From contig JADCRB010000066.1 of assembly GCA_021464245.1 (NCBI GenBank), positions 1,463,548 to 1,527,547 on the forward strand: 64,000 nucleotides of DNA, given 5' to 3'. This stretch comes from Carallia brachiata. Taxonomy: Eukaryota > Streptophyta > Magnoliopsida > Malpighiales > Rhizophoraceae. Position numbers and translations under genes: made by a program. This document shows, in pieces, positions 1 through 10,449 of the stretch. The notes below the pieces were generated by a model. It saw nothing but the letters and a program-made list of their open reading frames with translations, was not told where the DNA came from and did no database searches. Every line of letters begins with the position of its first letter. Position 1 is the first letter of the stretch.

Positions 1-20
1 CCTACAATAGCTGCGTAAAA

Positions 21-111
21 TTAGGGTTAGGTTTTTGTCGATCCAAACCCCTCAATTTCCTTCTTCTTTCTTCTTCTTCTTTTTTTTTAATAATCAAAGC
101 CCTAACCCTAA
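21..111 (+). promoter_or_regulatory. Telo-box motifs and pyrimidine-rich leader of the TMA7-like gene
   Basis: A TTAGGGTTAGG motif lies at 21-31 and a CCCTAACCCTAA motif at 100-111, on either side of a long C/T-rich tract (57-88). Telo-boxes (AAACCCTAA type) and pyrimidine-rich leaders are known features of plant ribosomal-protein and translation-factor promoters. That fits the downstream gene, a translation-machinery-associated protein. The transcription start cannot be seen. Confidence 0.55.
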
Positions 112-127
112 TTCTACCTTTTCAGCC

Positions 128-1381
128 ATGTCTTCCAAGCAAGGTTACTTTATCTGTTTCCGTCAATCTGAATTCTTTTAATTTTATGAAAATTGATTTG
201 GGAATTTTAGGTTTTTCTTTTGTTCGATTTGATTAAATTGAAATGATTTTTGTTCTTTTTTATGGTTTGAATTGAATAGGTGGAAAGGCGAAGCCTTTGA
301 AGCAGCCCAAGGCGGACAAGAAAGAGTACGATGAGGTAAAATTGTGTTTCCGCTCTGTTTATGTTTTTTGTGTGTCTCTGTCTGGTTTTCGAATTTGATT
401 GTTTGTGGGTTTTTTCTTGTCTTTATGATCTGTTCTTGTTTCGCATCGTATGGGGTTGTTGGGTGATTAGATTTTTTATGGGGTTCATTGTGTAAGCTTG
501 TGACAGAGAAAGTTGTTCAATGTTCTGGTTAGAATGTTGGTGGTGTTTTGTCTTGCTGGTTGAATTAATTTTAGGAAATTTTTAGATTTTGGAGAGTAAG
601 TCCTTTTGATTTGGATTTGAGATTGAGACTGGGTCTTTGGCATTTTGGGGTCAAAGCTCACAGATTTGAAGTAGTGAATCCGTTGGCTTTTAAATTGTGA
701 TGAGAAATAGGATTGGCTTTTGTGCTCTTTTCGAAGGATGTTTTGAAGTGGATTATGCTTGTATGTGGTCATAGGTTCATAGTTGGGAGAAATTGGATTT
801 GGAGTTTTACTGGCACAGCAATCGTATGGCAATGTAGCATGTGCGATTTTGTATATTTGTTGGGTATTTTGTGGCTGTACTGATATTTTTTTTTTTCACC
901 TAAAACAAGTTATTCGGCAATTTTGTGGTCTCTGTACTATTGATTGTTCTGATTTCACATCAGTGTAATCTTGCTGCATTATTGTTAGTGCATTAAATTC
1001 GTATATTGTGTATCAGCATTTATAGATCACTGATTTGAGCTCAATTGTTTTTGGTTGTAATGGCTGCTTTTGTGTTATATGTCATCGTGACCTTGTTATA
1101 ATGAAATCATTGTCTGCCTCGTTGAAGTTTGTGGCAAATGTTTCTTTGCAGGTAGACAAGGCTACCCTTCAGAAAAAGAAGGAAGAGGAAAAGGTGATAT
1201 GATCATTTTTAACTTTGCTAACGTTGTCTTTTTTCCCTTCTCTTTACCCTTCATGAATGACAATTGACAACTAATTTGATTCTGTTTGTGTGATAACCAG
1301 GTACTTAAGGAGCTCAAGGCCAAGGCACAACAAAAGGGAACTTTTGGCGGAGCTGGTCTCAAGAAAAGTGGAAAGAAATGA
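128..1381 (+). CDS. TMA7: TMA7-like translation machinery-associated protein (CCDC72 family), 64 aa, 4 exons
   Basis: Exons 128-143, 280-335, 1152-1193 and 1301-1381 have GT-AG borders and join in frame to 64 codons plus TGA. The product begins MSSKQGGKAKPLKQPK, has a central lysine/glutamate-rich helical stretch (QKKKEEEKVLKELKAKA) and ends GLKKSGKK. That is the whole TMA7 family layout: a small basic ribosome-associated protein, usually about 64 residues. The first ATG is used because the MSxxxGGK start is conserved. Intron 2 is about 816 bp. A possible AATAAA poly(A) signal is at 1530-1535. A broken duplicate of exons 3-4 lies at 23030-23480. Introns 1 and 2 contain only AT-rich sequence. 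Confidence 0.93.
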
Positions 1382-2782
1382 GGATTTCCAAGGCGTATGA
1401 ATGCAGAACGTGTGGATTCTTGCGATATGATTACAAATTGTACCATTTATACTTTTATGCCACTTTCTGTGTAATGCAACATTTCTTCATGGTCAATGCT
1501 ACTAAATCTTGAGTCAACGTTATTGTGCTAATAAATGTTTTGTTTTGTTCTTCCCTTGTTTTGTCTTTTTTTTTGTTCTGAAAAAAAAAAATTTCTCTCT
1601 GGTATTTTTTTCTTATCATAAAGACAGCAGTGATATTGAGTTTGAAGATTACGAAAATACTCCTTGAGCTTGAGGTTTGTTTCAGAAAAATACTTTGTTC
1701 CATGAGAGTTTAAAATTAATGATTGAAAATTAGGTCCCTGCAGGACTAAAATGTTTGCATAGGCATAATTTCAATAACTAATAAATGTATTCATCAAGCA
1801 GAGCATAAATGCTAAAGCGAAACCAATATTTTTTCTACGATTTTAGCGCTTCACTTTGGCTCTGGCTTTTGGAAGAGTTAACTCTCGGCTTCCTTTTGCT
1901 GGCAACTTCGTTGGCAAGTTGCATTTGTTCAATCAAGAAATTATGGGAATTTAATCCATAGTTTTTTGGTTTATTGAAGTTAGTAGTCTAACAGTAAAGA
2001 GAGAAAGAATGTGAGCACTATGTCTAGAGTTCATAAGTTGAAGGCACATATTTTCAACCAATTGAGCTAAGCTCAGTGTTCAATTTAATCAATAATTAAA
2101 AGTAATTTTCGAGCAATTAAACGTGACCTTAGGCTATTCCGTGTGAGCTGAAAGGTCTGCAATTTTAAGGGGGGCTTGGGCCGGGCAACAGGCTGTTTAT
2201 CCTTTGCTTGGGTACCCAACTCACCTTAATTTAGTCTTGCTGCCCGTCTTATGGCATGCGGTGCTGGGGCCGTTGGACATTCATTAAGCTTGTCACTTGT
2301 TCTTTATTGTGGGAAAAGCCGAAGCTCAAGTGCTGTAATAAAACTTTGAAAGAGGAGTCAACTTAACTGGGTTTGTTGGAGGAGAAACCTTTCACTATGA
2401 GGTCAGGAGTTCAAATTTTTGATTTCTTCCGCACCCTCCTCTATTCCTAAATGATAGCCAAGTACCATCTCCTCTAGAGCAAAAAAAAAAAAAAATCTTC
2501 GAAACAAAGGTGAATTGTCCATGGTTTGACAGCCAGTGTTATAGTAGACACGTACAAGAGATACGTGATGCATTGACTGAAATTCAAACCCCACAAAAGA
2601 AAGGGAACAGATAAATGGTGTTCAGAGTAAGAAAATATGTTACAGAATACTATTTTTTGATAATTTATATGGCAAAATATTTGGTTTTACCTATGATTTT
2701 TATGGTAAGATACTTTTCATTGTACGGATGAACATATATATGCTTGTTTCAGGACTGCATTGGTTAGAGAAATTTGTTTGCT
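1382..2782. other. Intergenic DNA between TMA7 and RLK-A
   Basis: TMA7 3' UTR followed by AT-rich intergenic DNA. Parts match 23407-23790 downstream of RLK-C, so this belongs to the duplicated unit. Apart from a SINE-like insertion at 2352-2494 I see no gene; the short open frames here are unsupported. Confidence 0.6.
2352..2494 (+). mobile_element. SINE-like insertion with poly(A) tail
   Basis: The matching part of unit C (about 23515) lacks this segment. It has a B-box-like stretch (GGTCAGGAGTTCAAATT) and ends in a run of 15 A. Similar short sequences flank it (CTTTGAAA before, CTTCGAAA after), consistent with a degraded target duplication. The family is not identified. Confidence 0.5.
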
Positions 2783-5700
2783 TTACCTTGCTTCCGTCTC
2801 AGTTATTGACACCTCATTAACTGACCATCGGTCTGGTTTTTGCTCTTCAATCTCTGCATCCTGCAGTTCCTCCTCCGACCATAAAATGCTGGTTTCTTAG
2901 GAGAAGGCAACTGGTATGCATCATTGTATAACATTGAGGTAACGTCCAGCATGGTGGGTCTATCCATTGGGTTCTCTTGTGTGCATAAGAGGCCTATCTG
3001 AATGCACCTCAACACTTCATTTCGAAATTCGTTATGTATAGTGGAATCAATTATCTCTGAAGCTCTACCTTGATTCCATAGCTCCCAAGCCTAAATCAAC
3101 TCAATTATGAGAAATGGTTAATCTTGGTTCTCGAAACAAAAATGGAGTGTGCCATGAAGAACTTACATGCACTACTAGATTGAGTGGACCGTCTATATCC
3201 TGAAAACTGTTATTCTTCCTGCCACTAGTGATTTCTAGCAGTAAGACACCAAAGCTGAACACGTCTGACTTCGTTGAGAAAATGCCTTCAAATGCATACT
3301 CAGGGGGCATATAGCCACTACGTTTGAGAAATTATCACATTTAAGCCAACAAAGCAGACAATATAAGTATGCATAAGGATGAAATTACTTACAGGTGCAT
3401 CTTTACTTACTATGTTCCAACGACTTGGTTTGTGTTTGCTTTAGATTCGTCTGATTGAATATTTTAGCCATGCCAAAATCTGATATTTTTGGATTCATGT
3501 CACTGTCAAGCAAGACGTTGCTGGCCTTCAATCTCTGTGTATTATCTTTACTCTTGAGTATTTGTGAAGGTAAAGAAGCCCTTGAGCTATCCCTTCAATG
3601 ATGTTGAACCTGGTTTTCCAGTCTAATGCACTCTTGTTCAAGGGATCTATTCCAAAAACACTTCTGTGAGCATAAGTAAGGCGAGCATTAGAAAAGATTG
3701 TAATTTGATAATGTATTTAATGCAACTGACCAAAGAGGAAGAAATCGAGGCTTTTGTTAGGCATGTATTCATAAATTAATAGCTTTTCTTCTCTTTGAAT
3801 GCAGCAACCTAGGAGCCTAACAAGATTGTTGTGTTGCAGTTTAGCAATAACTTTCACTTCATTTTTGAACTCAAACAATCCTTGTCGAGAGTTTGTTGAC
3901 AGTCTTTTGATTGCTACCTCTTGACCATCTGGAAATTTTCCCTGAAACTAAAACTCATCAGTGTACCAAAACAAGATATTGCCTCATAGTTTCTCAACCG
4001 ATTGGTTGTTGTTCTGGATGTACTTGTAAAGAATTCCTTCTTTCTAATCCAAAGTATATGCTGAACCGTACCTTGTAAACGGGTCCAAACCCACCTTCTC
4101 CAAGCTTGTTTGTGGGCGCAAAGTTTGTTGTTGCTAAAACTACGCTTTTAAAACTGAACAACCGTAGTTCATGGCTGCTTCTTTCATGTCTACCGAGGTT
4201 CTGTCTTCTATCTATCCCCAGCTCAAGCAGTAGTATCTCCTCCTCTACGTTGGTCTTCTTCATAGAGTGAAGATATTCCACAAGTTTGTCTTTCGATTTC
4301 TCCATATTTGCAATAGACGCTTTAGCATCCGTGCAAGGTATCAGTGATTGTGGCATGATCTTTGTGTAGTCTCCATATTAACAAGCACAATAAGCACAGT
4401 GATGATCCCGCCAGAGCTACTCCTACCCCAATGATTAACCACTTCGGCCGCTTCTTTTCTGCAAGGAAAAACAAACTTCAAAACCCCATGTCATGGTAAT
4501 CTAGGATCAGAATTTCTTTAGCGCTGAACGCGCATTTAAGTGAAATTTTTTTCAATTGATTTGATTTGGTTTCAGGATCCTTCAAGCTAAAAGTTAAAGA
4601 AGAAGCCTTTTCAAGAGGAAACAACACTATGAGGCTTACCTTTGGTTTGTTTGGTTTGGTCCGTTTGGATTACACATATGCTCCGCTGATCTCCATGCCT
4701 AGTTGTGTCAACAGTTACACTAGTCCAAATCTGGCAGCCAGTTTCATCTCCATCATTTGTGGCTGCAAAGCAACACAAGAGCAATTCCTTAAGCATTTTT
4801 CGCGACAAAGCATGTTATCGTATGTCGTACTTTCATTGAACACAAAGCCATTTCCAGATACCACAACACCGTACTTGTGGTCAAAGTAAGACATCTCCTC
4901 CCTACACTTAGGATACTGCACACAGCCAAGCTTGGATAACTGAAGAACGATTTGCTGCAAGAGATTATTGTTTGTCTACCACCTGAGAGATCTCCATGCT
5001 CGTCTATAGTTATCCTGGCAGAGGATATGGAATCATCATTTACATGGTAAGTATAGTACTTTTCATTCTCGTCTGCGTAATACTCAAATTTGTACGGAAA
5101 ACTCGGGAACAGGCTGAAAGATTCATTTATCCAATACCCACTAGTCCAATACACATCTCCTGCCCACCAGATCACTAATTGGCTTGTGCCATTGGTGGTG
5201 CTATCCAAACCAAAAGTGAAGGAACCTGCTTTCAGACCATTTTCGCCCGGTTAGATAGTTCATTCCTATTTTCATTCCAGGAAGAAGTGTATCTGTAGGA
5301 TAGTCGAAACTTGCCAGAGTTCTCGCTTTACAGATCCATCTCTATTCAATTCTCGCAGAACGAAATTGCCAGAATCAAGTAAAGTGGCACTGGTGTTACC
5401 TGTGATGCCTTGAGCTGAAGTTATTGCAATAGGGTCTCCTCCACTGCGCAAAATCATCAGATTTCCATCACTCCCTATTGTAAGTATCCCTGATGAGCCC
5501 TTGATCTGTTCAGGCTGGGGGGCAGACCAAACTTCCTTCTCATCGCGGTAAGGATAATATCGGTAAGGATAATGTCCGTAAGGATTATATCCCCGCAGAT
5601 CTTGTTTATGAAGCACGTACCATATTCCAATATTGCGACCCCCTTCAATGAATCCTAACCTGAAGATTCCAAAAGCTGAAACTAATTGGCCACCAACGTG

Positions 5701-5807
5701 AGCTGTTGGCCTTGCAGCAAGGTATCTGTCTCTGAATATGAAGACCCTATGAGTAGTATACAACAAATAAAAGTTACCAGTATGAGATTTCTCCATTTGC
5801 TGGCCAT
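2783..5807 (-). pseudogene. G-type lectin S-receptor-like Ser/Thr kinase, copy A (many frameshifts)
   Basis: Six exons on the minus strand: 5807-4640 (signal peptide, B-lectin, S-locus/PAN ectodomain), 4458-4072 (membrane segment, juxtamembrane, glycine-rich loop [11 protein letters not shown]), 3941-3731 (VAIKRL lysine), 3646-3411 (HRD, DFG), 3317-3167 ([16 protein letters not shown]) and 3090-2783 (C-lobe). I chose ATG 5807 because MASKW is followed by a hydrophobic signal ending GSSYS; an in-frame ATG lies at 5948. Compared with copies B and C there are one-base deletions near 5696, 5311, 4940, 4772, 4336, 4298, 3527 and 3455 and a two-base deletion near 5235. The one at 3527 puts a stop straight after HRD. 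The family comprises plasma-membrane receptor kinases (SD1/CES101 type). No full-length kinase can be made unless the lesions are sequence errors. Confidence 0.88.
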
Positions 5808-5949
5808 GACCTTAAGAATCGGCAGAGATTTTAGGAGAAACCCAAACAAATTCAATTGCAAAAACAATGTTTTTTTCATGTTGAAAGTTTCAACTAGCCT
5901 AGCAGTGTTGACTAACGACTTGTGAGTAGCGTTTTTAATCTTCCACAAT

Positions 5950-7587
5950 TATTTTAAGTGTCAAAACACCTATTCCAAGTCATTGATACATATTTTTTTT
6001 TTACCAGAATTCCAAATCTTTGATTGTTCCCATATCTGTCTTGTGTTTGCAATAAATTTCTCATGCATCACATTATCATTGACTAATGACTGTCTATTGC
6101 ACGCGACAAAAGAATTGAGATATATTCCGAGATGCTCCAACGCTTACCGCTAATTTGTGTTTTGTCTAAGATAGTTACTTATTTATTTTAATTTTTTTTT
6201 GGTTATAAGTGTGAGAGGTCGCAAGACCAAATAATAAGAAGAAAATTACTAAAATTTAGCTACAAAATCAAGGGATTTTAATAAAATGTTCGAACTAATT
6301 GTATTATTAAGTAGGATAACATCATGAGATGGAGTATAAAGTAGGCCGGCAAAAACTATTATGCTAATTTTAGGTGTGGTTTAGACAATACAAGAAATGG
6401 TGATAGAGCACCGACGCTTGTTAGTTCAAGTGGCGAAGAGTTTGATTTTTTTTAAATAAAATCTCGAGTTCGAGTATTGTATATAGAGAAAATAGGTATT
6501 GAAAAAGCTTTTCTCCCTTTAACAAGTCTACCCAACTCGAATTGAATTAGTCAGAGTCTAATGAATTTTTAGATATTAGAGTTTAAAAAAAAAAGAAATA
6601 GTGATAAATATCTAACAATAATGTGTAACTGAAAAATATGTAAATGATGATAACCATATTTTTATGCGGGAAAATATTAAATTATTCTTCTATGGTCCTT
6701 TCCGTGTTTTATCTTACTTTTTCATTATATTATGCATTGTGTTTGAGGAGATTAAGTGAACAACCTCATGAAACTTGTTTAAGCATTGGGCCTGGGGTCC
6801 TGGCTCGATCACAGGAACGCTTAAGCTTTAGACTTCGGGCCGGAATCTGTGGACCAAACGTCCCCAGTAAGACCGAAGACTATTCTGAGGAGTGACGTCC
6901 TTCTCCCACACCAACTACTGTCCCACACCTACTGTCAAAATATCCAACTAACTAGTAACTATTCAAAGAAAAAAAGGAAAAAAGACGTGGGTAAAAGCTT
7001 TACTGTTAAGGAGGTCAGATTATTGGATTGTAATATCTGAAAAATAGATAGATGTGTGTAACTTTATACTTATCATTACATAAATGCTGAACTTTGATCT
7101 GAAACGATTTTTCTTTGATTCAAAATTGTAACTCTTGGCCTTATTTTACAAGTCTTACCCATTTGTTAAATTCACCAAAATGATCAAGAAGAAATCTTCT
7201 TTACCACAAGAGTTGCGATGATATCAAAGAAAAAGTGATCTTTATGGTTAGTGCCCGACTGGGATTGGAAAATCTTCGAACTAGCCAACAGTTCGGAGCT
7301 ATCTTTATTTTCCATACATAATATCAAATTGACTTAAAAAAAATGTAAGACAGATGTAGTATAAAATTTAATCAAGGAGCAAATTTCTCTTTCAAAATAT
7401 TTCCATGAAAGAAGTTTTCCCTTCTTGACTAAAGCATTTTTGTGTGTTTAAGCATGTCTTTTTCCTCTTTTTTTGCAATTATTTGTTTTTACTATATAAT
7501 TAAAACATGTCCTCATTTTACATTAATATGAGTGTAGCATTTTTGTTGTACTTTTAATTTATTCATGGTGACAATTAAGGTCATAGA
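5950..7587. other. Upstream region of RLK-A (shared with copies B and C)
   Basis: AT-rich DNA with islands that recur upstream of the other two kinases, including one at about 6776-6930 with GC-rich patches (matches near 18650 and 35160) and another at 7140-7500. No gene is seen. A SINE-like insertion occupies 6406-6593. A promoter for RLK-A should lie here but no element can be assigned. Confidence 0.55.
6406..6593 (+). mobile_element. SINE with 13-bp target-site duplication
   Basis: A 188-bp insertion found only in unit A. It has an A-box-like motif (TAGTTCAAGTGG, about 6422), a B-box-like motif (GAGTTCGAGTATT, about 6465) and ends in an A-rich tail. AGAAATGGTGATA (6393-6405) and AGAAATAGTGATA (6594-6606) flank it as a 13-bp target duplication with one mismatch. 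The matching sites in units B (about 18415) and C (about 34770) are empty. A 3' fragment of the same family lies at 55255-55396. Confidence 0.75.
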
Positions 7588-7594
7588 GATTTAA

Positions 7595-8608
7595 TTCAAG
7601 GTTGTAAGAATCGGACCGGTTACAGAACCGGAATGCTCAGAAGTTCAAGGTTTAACCGGTTCGACCGCTTTAACCGGAATTAAACCGGTAAAATCGGTAT
7701 TTAATGTTAAATATATATAAAAAATATGCATTGTATAAAAATATTAATGAGTAAAGTATAATAATATATAAAATATAAGTTTTATACATATTATAAAATT
7801 ATATTCAAGAGATTTTTATACTTAATTTATAATTCAAAATATGATAAAATTAAAAATTAATTATTATATTAAAGAATAAGGATAGGTAGGTAATTAAAGA
7901 AAAGATAATTTTAACGTAATTTATTATATGTTAAAATTGATTAATATAATATATTGATAGAGATTCAATAATATGTTTTTGTTCCAAAAAAATGTTTTGT
8001 AAATGTTAACATGATTTTTAATAGATATGATTATATGTTATTCATAATTTAATATAAAACAAAAAATATTAGTATATTACAATTTTTTAGTGTTAGGTTC
8101 TCAAATAAAAGTAAAATAATAAATTACTTTTATATTCTTAATAACAAGATTATATTTTTAAAATTATAATATTACCAATAAATTAAGAAATTTTTTTAAA
8201 AAAAAAAAAAAAGATACAAACTCATTGGCGTTTTCTTGATGAAGTAATAAATGAATTAATTGTACATATAAAGACAAGAGAAGGCGTTGGCTTGGTGGTT
8301 GGAAAATCATTTACCAAAACACTGGGGCGTGAGTTCTAGGTGGAGGAAAACTAGAAATTATTGTAGCATTTTCTCTCTCTTTTCACGCCACACGTGGCAG
8401 CTTGATGACTTGCCACATCATTGTTGAGATGCTGACTGAACTGGATAAATGGACCGGTTCACCGATTTTTGATTGAACCGGTCTAGTTTGTCGGTTTCCG
8501 ACCGATTCTTAAATTGTACGGTTCTAAAGGATAAACCGAACCGAATTAGAGACCAATTTTCGATTAATCCAATTGAACCAACCAGTCGGATTCAGTTTTA
8601 AAAACATT
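7595..8608. mobile_element. AACCGGTT-rich TIR-like DNA element
   Basis: About 1 kb inserted in unit A, flanked by GATTTAA at 7588-7594 and 8609-8615; units B (about 22830) and C (about 36400) have the uninterrupted site. Both ends carry inverted clusters of ACCGGTT/GAACCGG around a very AT-rich core with no coding frame. It looks like a non-autonomous TIR element. The superfamily is uncertain; the 7-bp duplication could be a decayed 8-bp or 9-bp one. A similar sequence lies at about 63115-63930. Confidence 0.65.
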
Positions 8609-8615
8609 GATTTAA

Positions 8616-10440
8616 CTACACAAGCCCATTGCTTTTACAGGGGTCTCAGCACGCATAGGAAAGTAAGATTTCTTGAAGCAGAAGACAAAAGAAAAAAAAA
8701 AAAAAGCGTAAATAAGCAAACTCCTTTTATCCTAAACCAAATTGCCAAGCTGAAAGTTTCAGTTTTATGCTCTAATTTTCCTCCAAGGATCCTTTTTTCC
8801 TGTTGTTGGCAGGCAAAGACCGTTGGTCTTAGGTAGAAGATTATGAGATTAATTGTTGAGGTCGGTTTTAGAATCACATTGTGTAGCCGCACATTTCCGT
8901 CATACGCTACTAATAAAGTATAACTAGTTATTAATTTAGTGTAATTATATTCATATAATATAAAAAAATAAAACAAAAATTTAAAATTAGATGAATATTT
9001 TTCTTGAACTTAAAATGTAGATCACATATAGTATGTGTTAAAAAATTAATTTTTTTTATTCGAATTTTTTTACTAAAAAAGAATTCTTCCACAAAATATG
9101 AACGTGGTTGCATTTAATTAGATATTAATTTTATTTTATTTTCCTTGTTTATGGCCGACTTTTTCCGTTAAATATTTTAATCCTAATGTAATTCAAATCT
9201 TTTTGAATGTAAAGTTTAAAACTTGCTTAGCAAGGTGATTTGCTGATATATGCAGCACAAACTTTAGTTTAAACTTAGAATTTATATTAGAAATTTGTAT
9301 TTGAATCTTATGTACAAACATTTGTATATCATGAAATGGGTTCATCAATGATCAATGAAGGTTGATCAATTCAAATCTGGCCATCTCTCGACACTTTTCA
9401 ATTCAAATCTCAAACTCTAATAATTGTCCCTTGCATTATATTCTTTTCTCCTTTCTCTTTGTATTGCTTTACGCTACTTTGTGATGAAAATATGATCACT
9501 TGGAGTCCCTAGATATAATATGGATATTAGTCATGGAGGTGTGCATAGTGTTGATTGGGTCCAATTTAGACGCGGCCTTGACGGGGCACTTTGCCCAGTG
9601 GCTGCTAACAAGTCAATGGCATTGTGGGTGTGCATGAAACGCCGGTCCATTCTTTTGTAGTGAACATAAAGTCCGTCGGTGGAGACTTGTTATGTTTTTG
9701 GAGCTGAGTAAATTTCCTATGAATTGGAAGTTTAATAAATGCGGAGACCAACAAATGGTTTTTGGACCACATGAACTTCCACATTTAGAAATATATATAT
9801 ATAGCTTGACTTGACTTAGTTTCCATGCATCTAATGGTTTGCAATAAGATGATTTGTAAACCCGTTGAGAATTCCACACTGATAATTTCCAAAATTATTT
9901 ATGTGTTTGGAGGTTCATGTAGCTCATGCTAAATTACTCGGATTAAGCGACGTTGGCTAATAAGTACCGTATCCTCAAAACTGTAGTCTCAAAATTGTAG
10001 TCTTTCCGTGACATAAGCTACTTGGGCTCCATGTTTTTGCCCCATTGGGGTCTTTTATTTTCTGGGACAAATATTTTTTTTTTTGTAATGAAAAAATTTG
10101 TCTTTTATTTTGTTGTAAAAAATAGAATTATCATTTGAAACAATAAAAAATTCGTTGTAATTTAAGTAAAAAATGGACAAAATTTTTTAAAAAACAATAG
10201 TTCTATATAATATTTGTTTACATAATAGTATTATATACAATATTTATTTACATGTAACATTTCTGTTTATCTTAATTTCGATTTATCTTATTTATTTACA
10301 CGACGTGTTTATAAGAAAACGAAAAAGTATGTGGAGCTACCGTGGGGCCAGCAGCCATGGCACCGCACCAGGGGGCCCGTCCAAGAAGCCACGTCCCCGT
10401 AACATCGTGTGATTAACATATATATGGTGGCTATGTGTGA
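8616..10440. other. AT-rich intergenic DNA between unit A and the satellite-like block
   Basis: Up to about 8900 this is the far end of duplicated unit A. The rest is AT-rich, with one direct-repeat partner at 9168-9360 and a short GC-richer patch at 10330-10440. I see no coding region; the open frames lack recognisable domains. Confidence 0.5.
9168..9360 (+). repeat. Direct repeat, left copy (partner at 13744-13940)
   Basis: About 190 bp resembling 13744-13940 in the same orientation, by eye well over 80% identical (shared core GAATGTAAAGTTTAAAACTT). The two copies lie 4.6 kb apart and bracket the satellite-like array and the deoxyhypusine synthase fragment. Confidence 0.65.
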
Positions 10441-10449
10441 CAGATCTGT

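Larger units (their letters stand above)
1010..8900. repeat. Tandem segmental duplication, unit A (TMA7 3' half + RLK-A + upstream DNA)
   Basis: From about 1010 the sequence (TMA7 intron 2, exons 3-4, intergenic DNA, RLK-A and its upstream region to about 8760-8900) matches blocks at 23030-36610 (unit C) and 14070-23010 (unit B, which lacks the TMA7 part). Shared landmarks upstream of the kinases include blocks near 6780-6900, 18650-18800 and 35160-35310. Unit A has its own insertions: SINE-like elements at 2352 and 6406 and a TIR-like element at 7595. Confidence 0.8.

Noticed and set aside
6406..6480. tRNA gene
   Set aside because: A- and B-box-like motifs are present, but no cloverleaf can be drawn and the flanking duplication plus A-tail indicate a SINE.
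10330..10440. GC-richer island as a possible exon
   Set aside because: No open frame with splice sites or homology.
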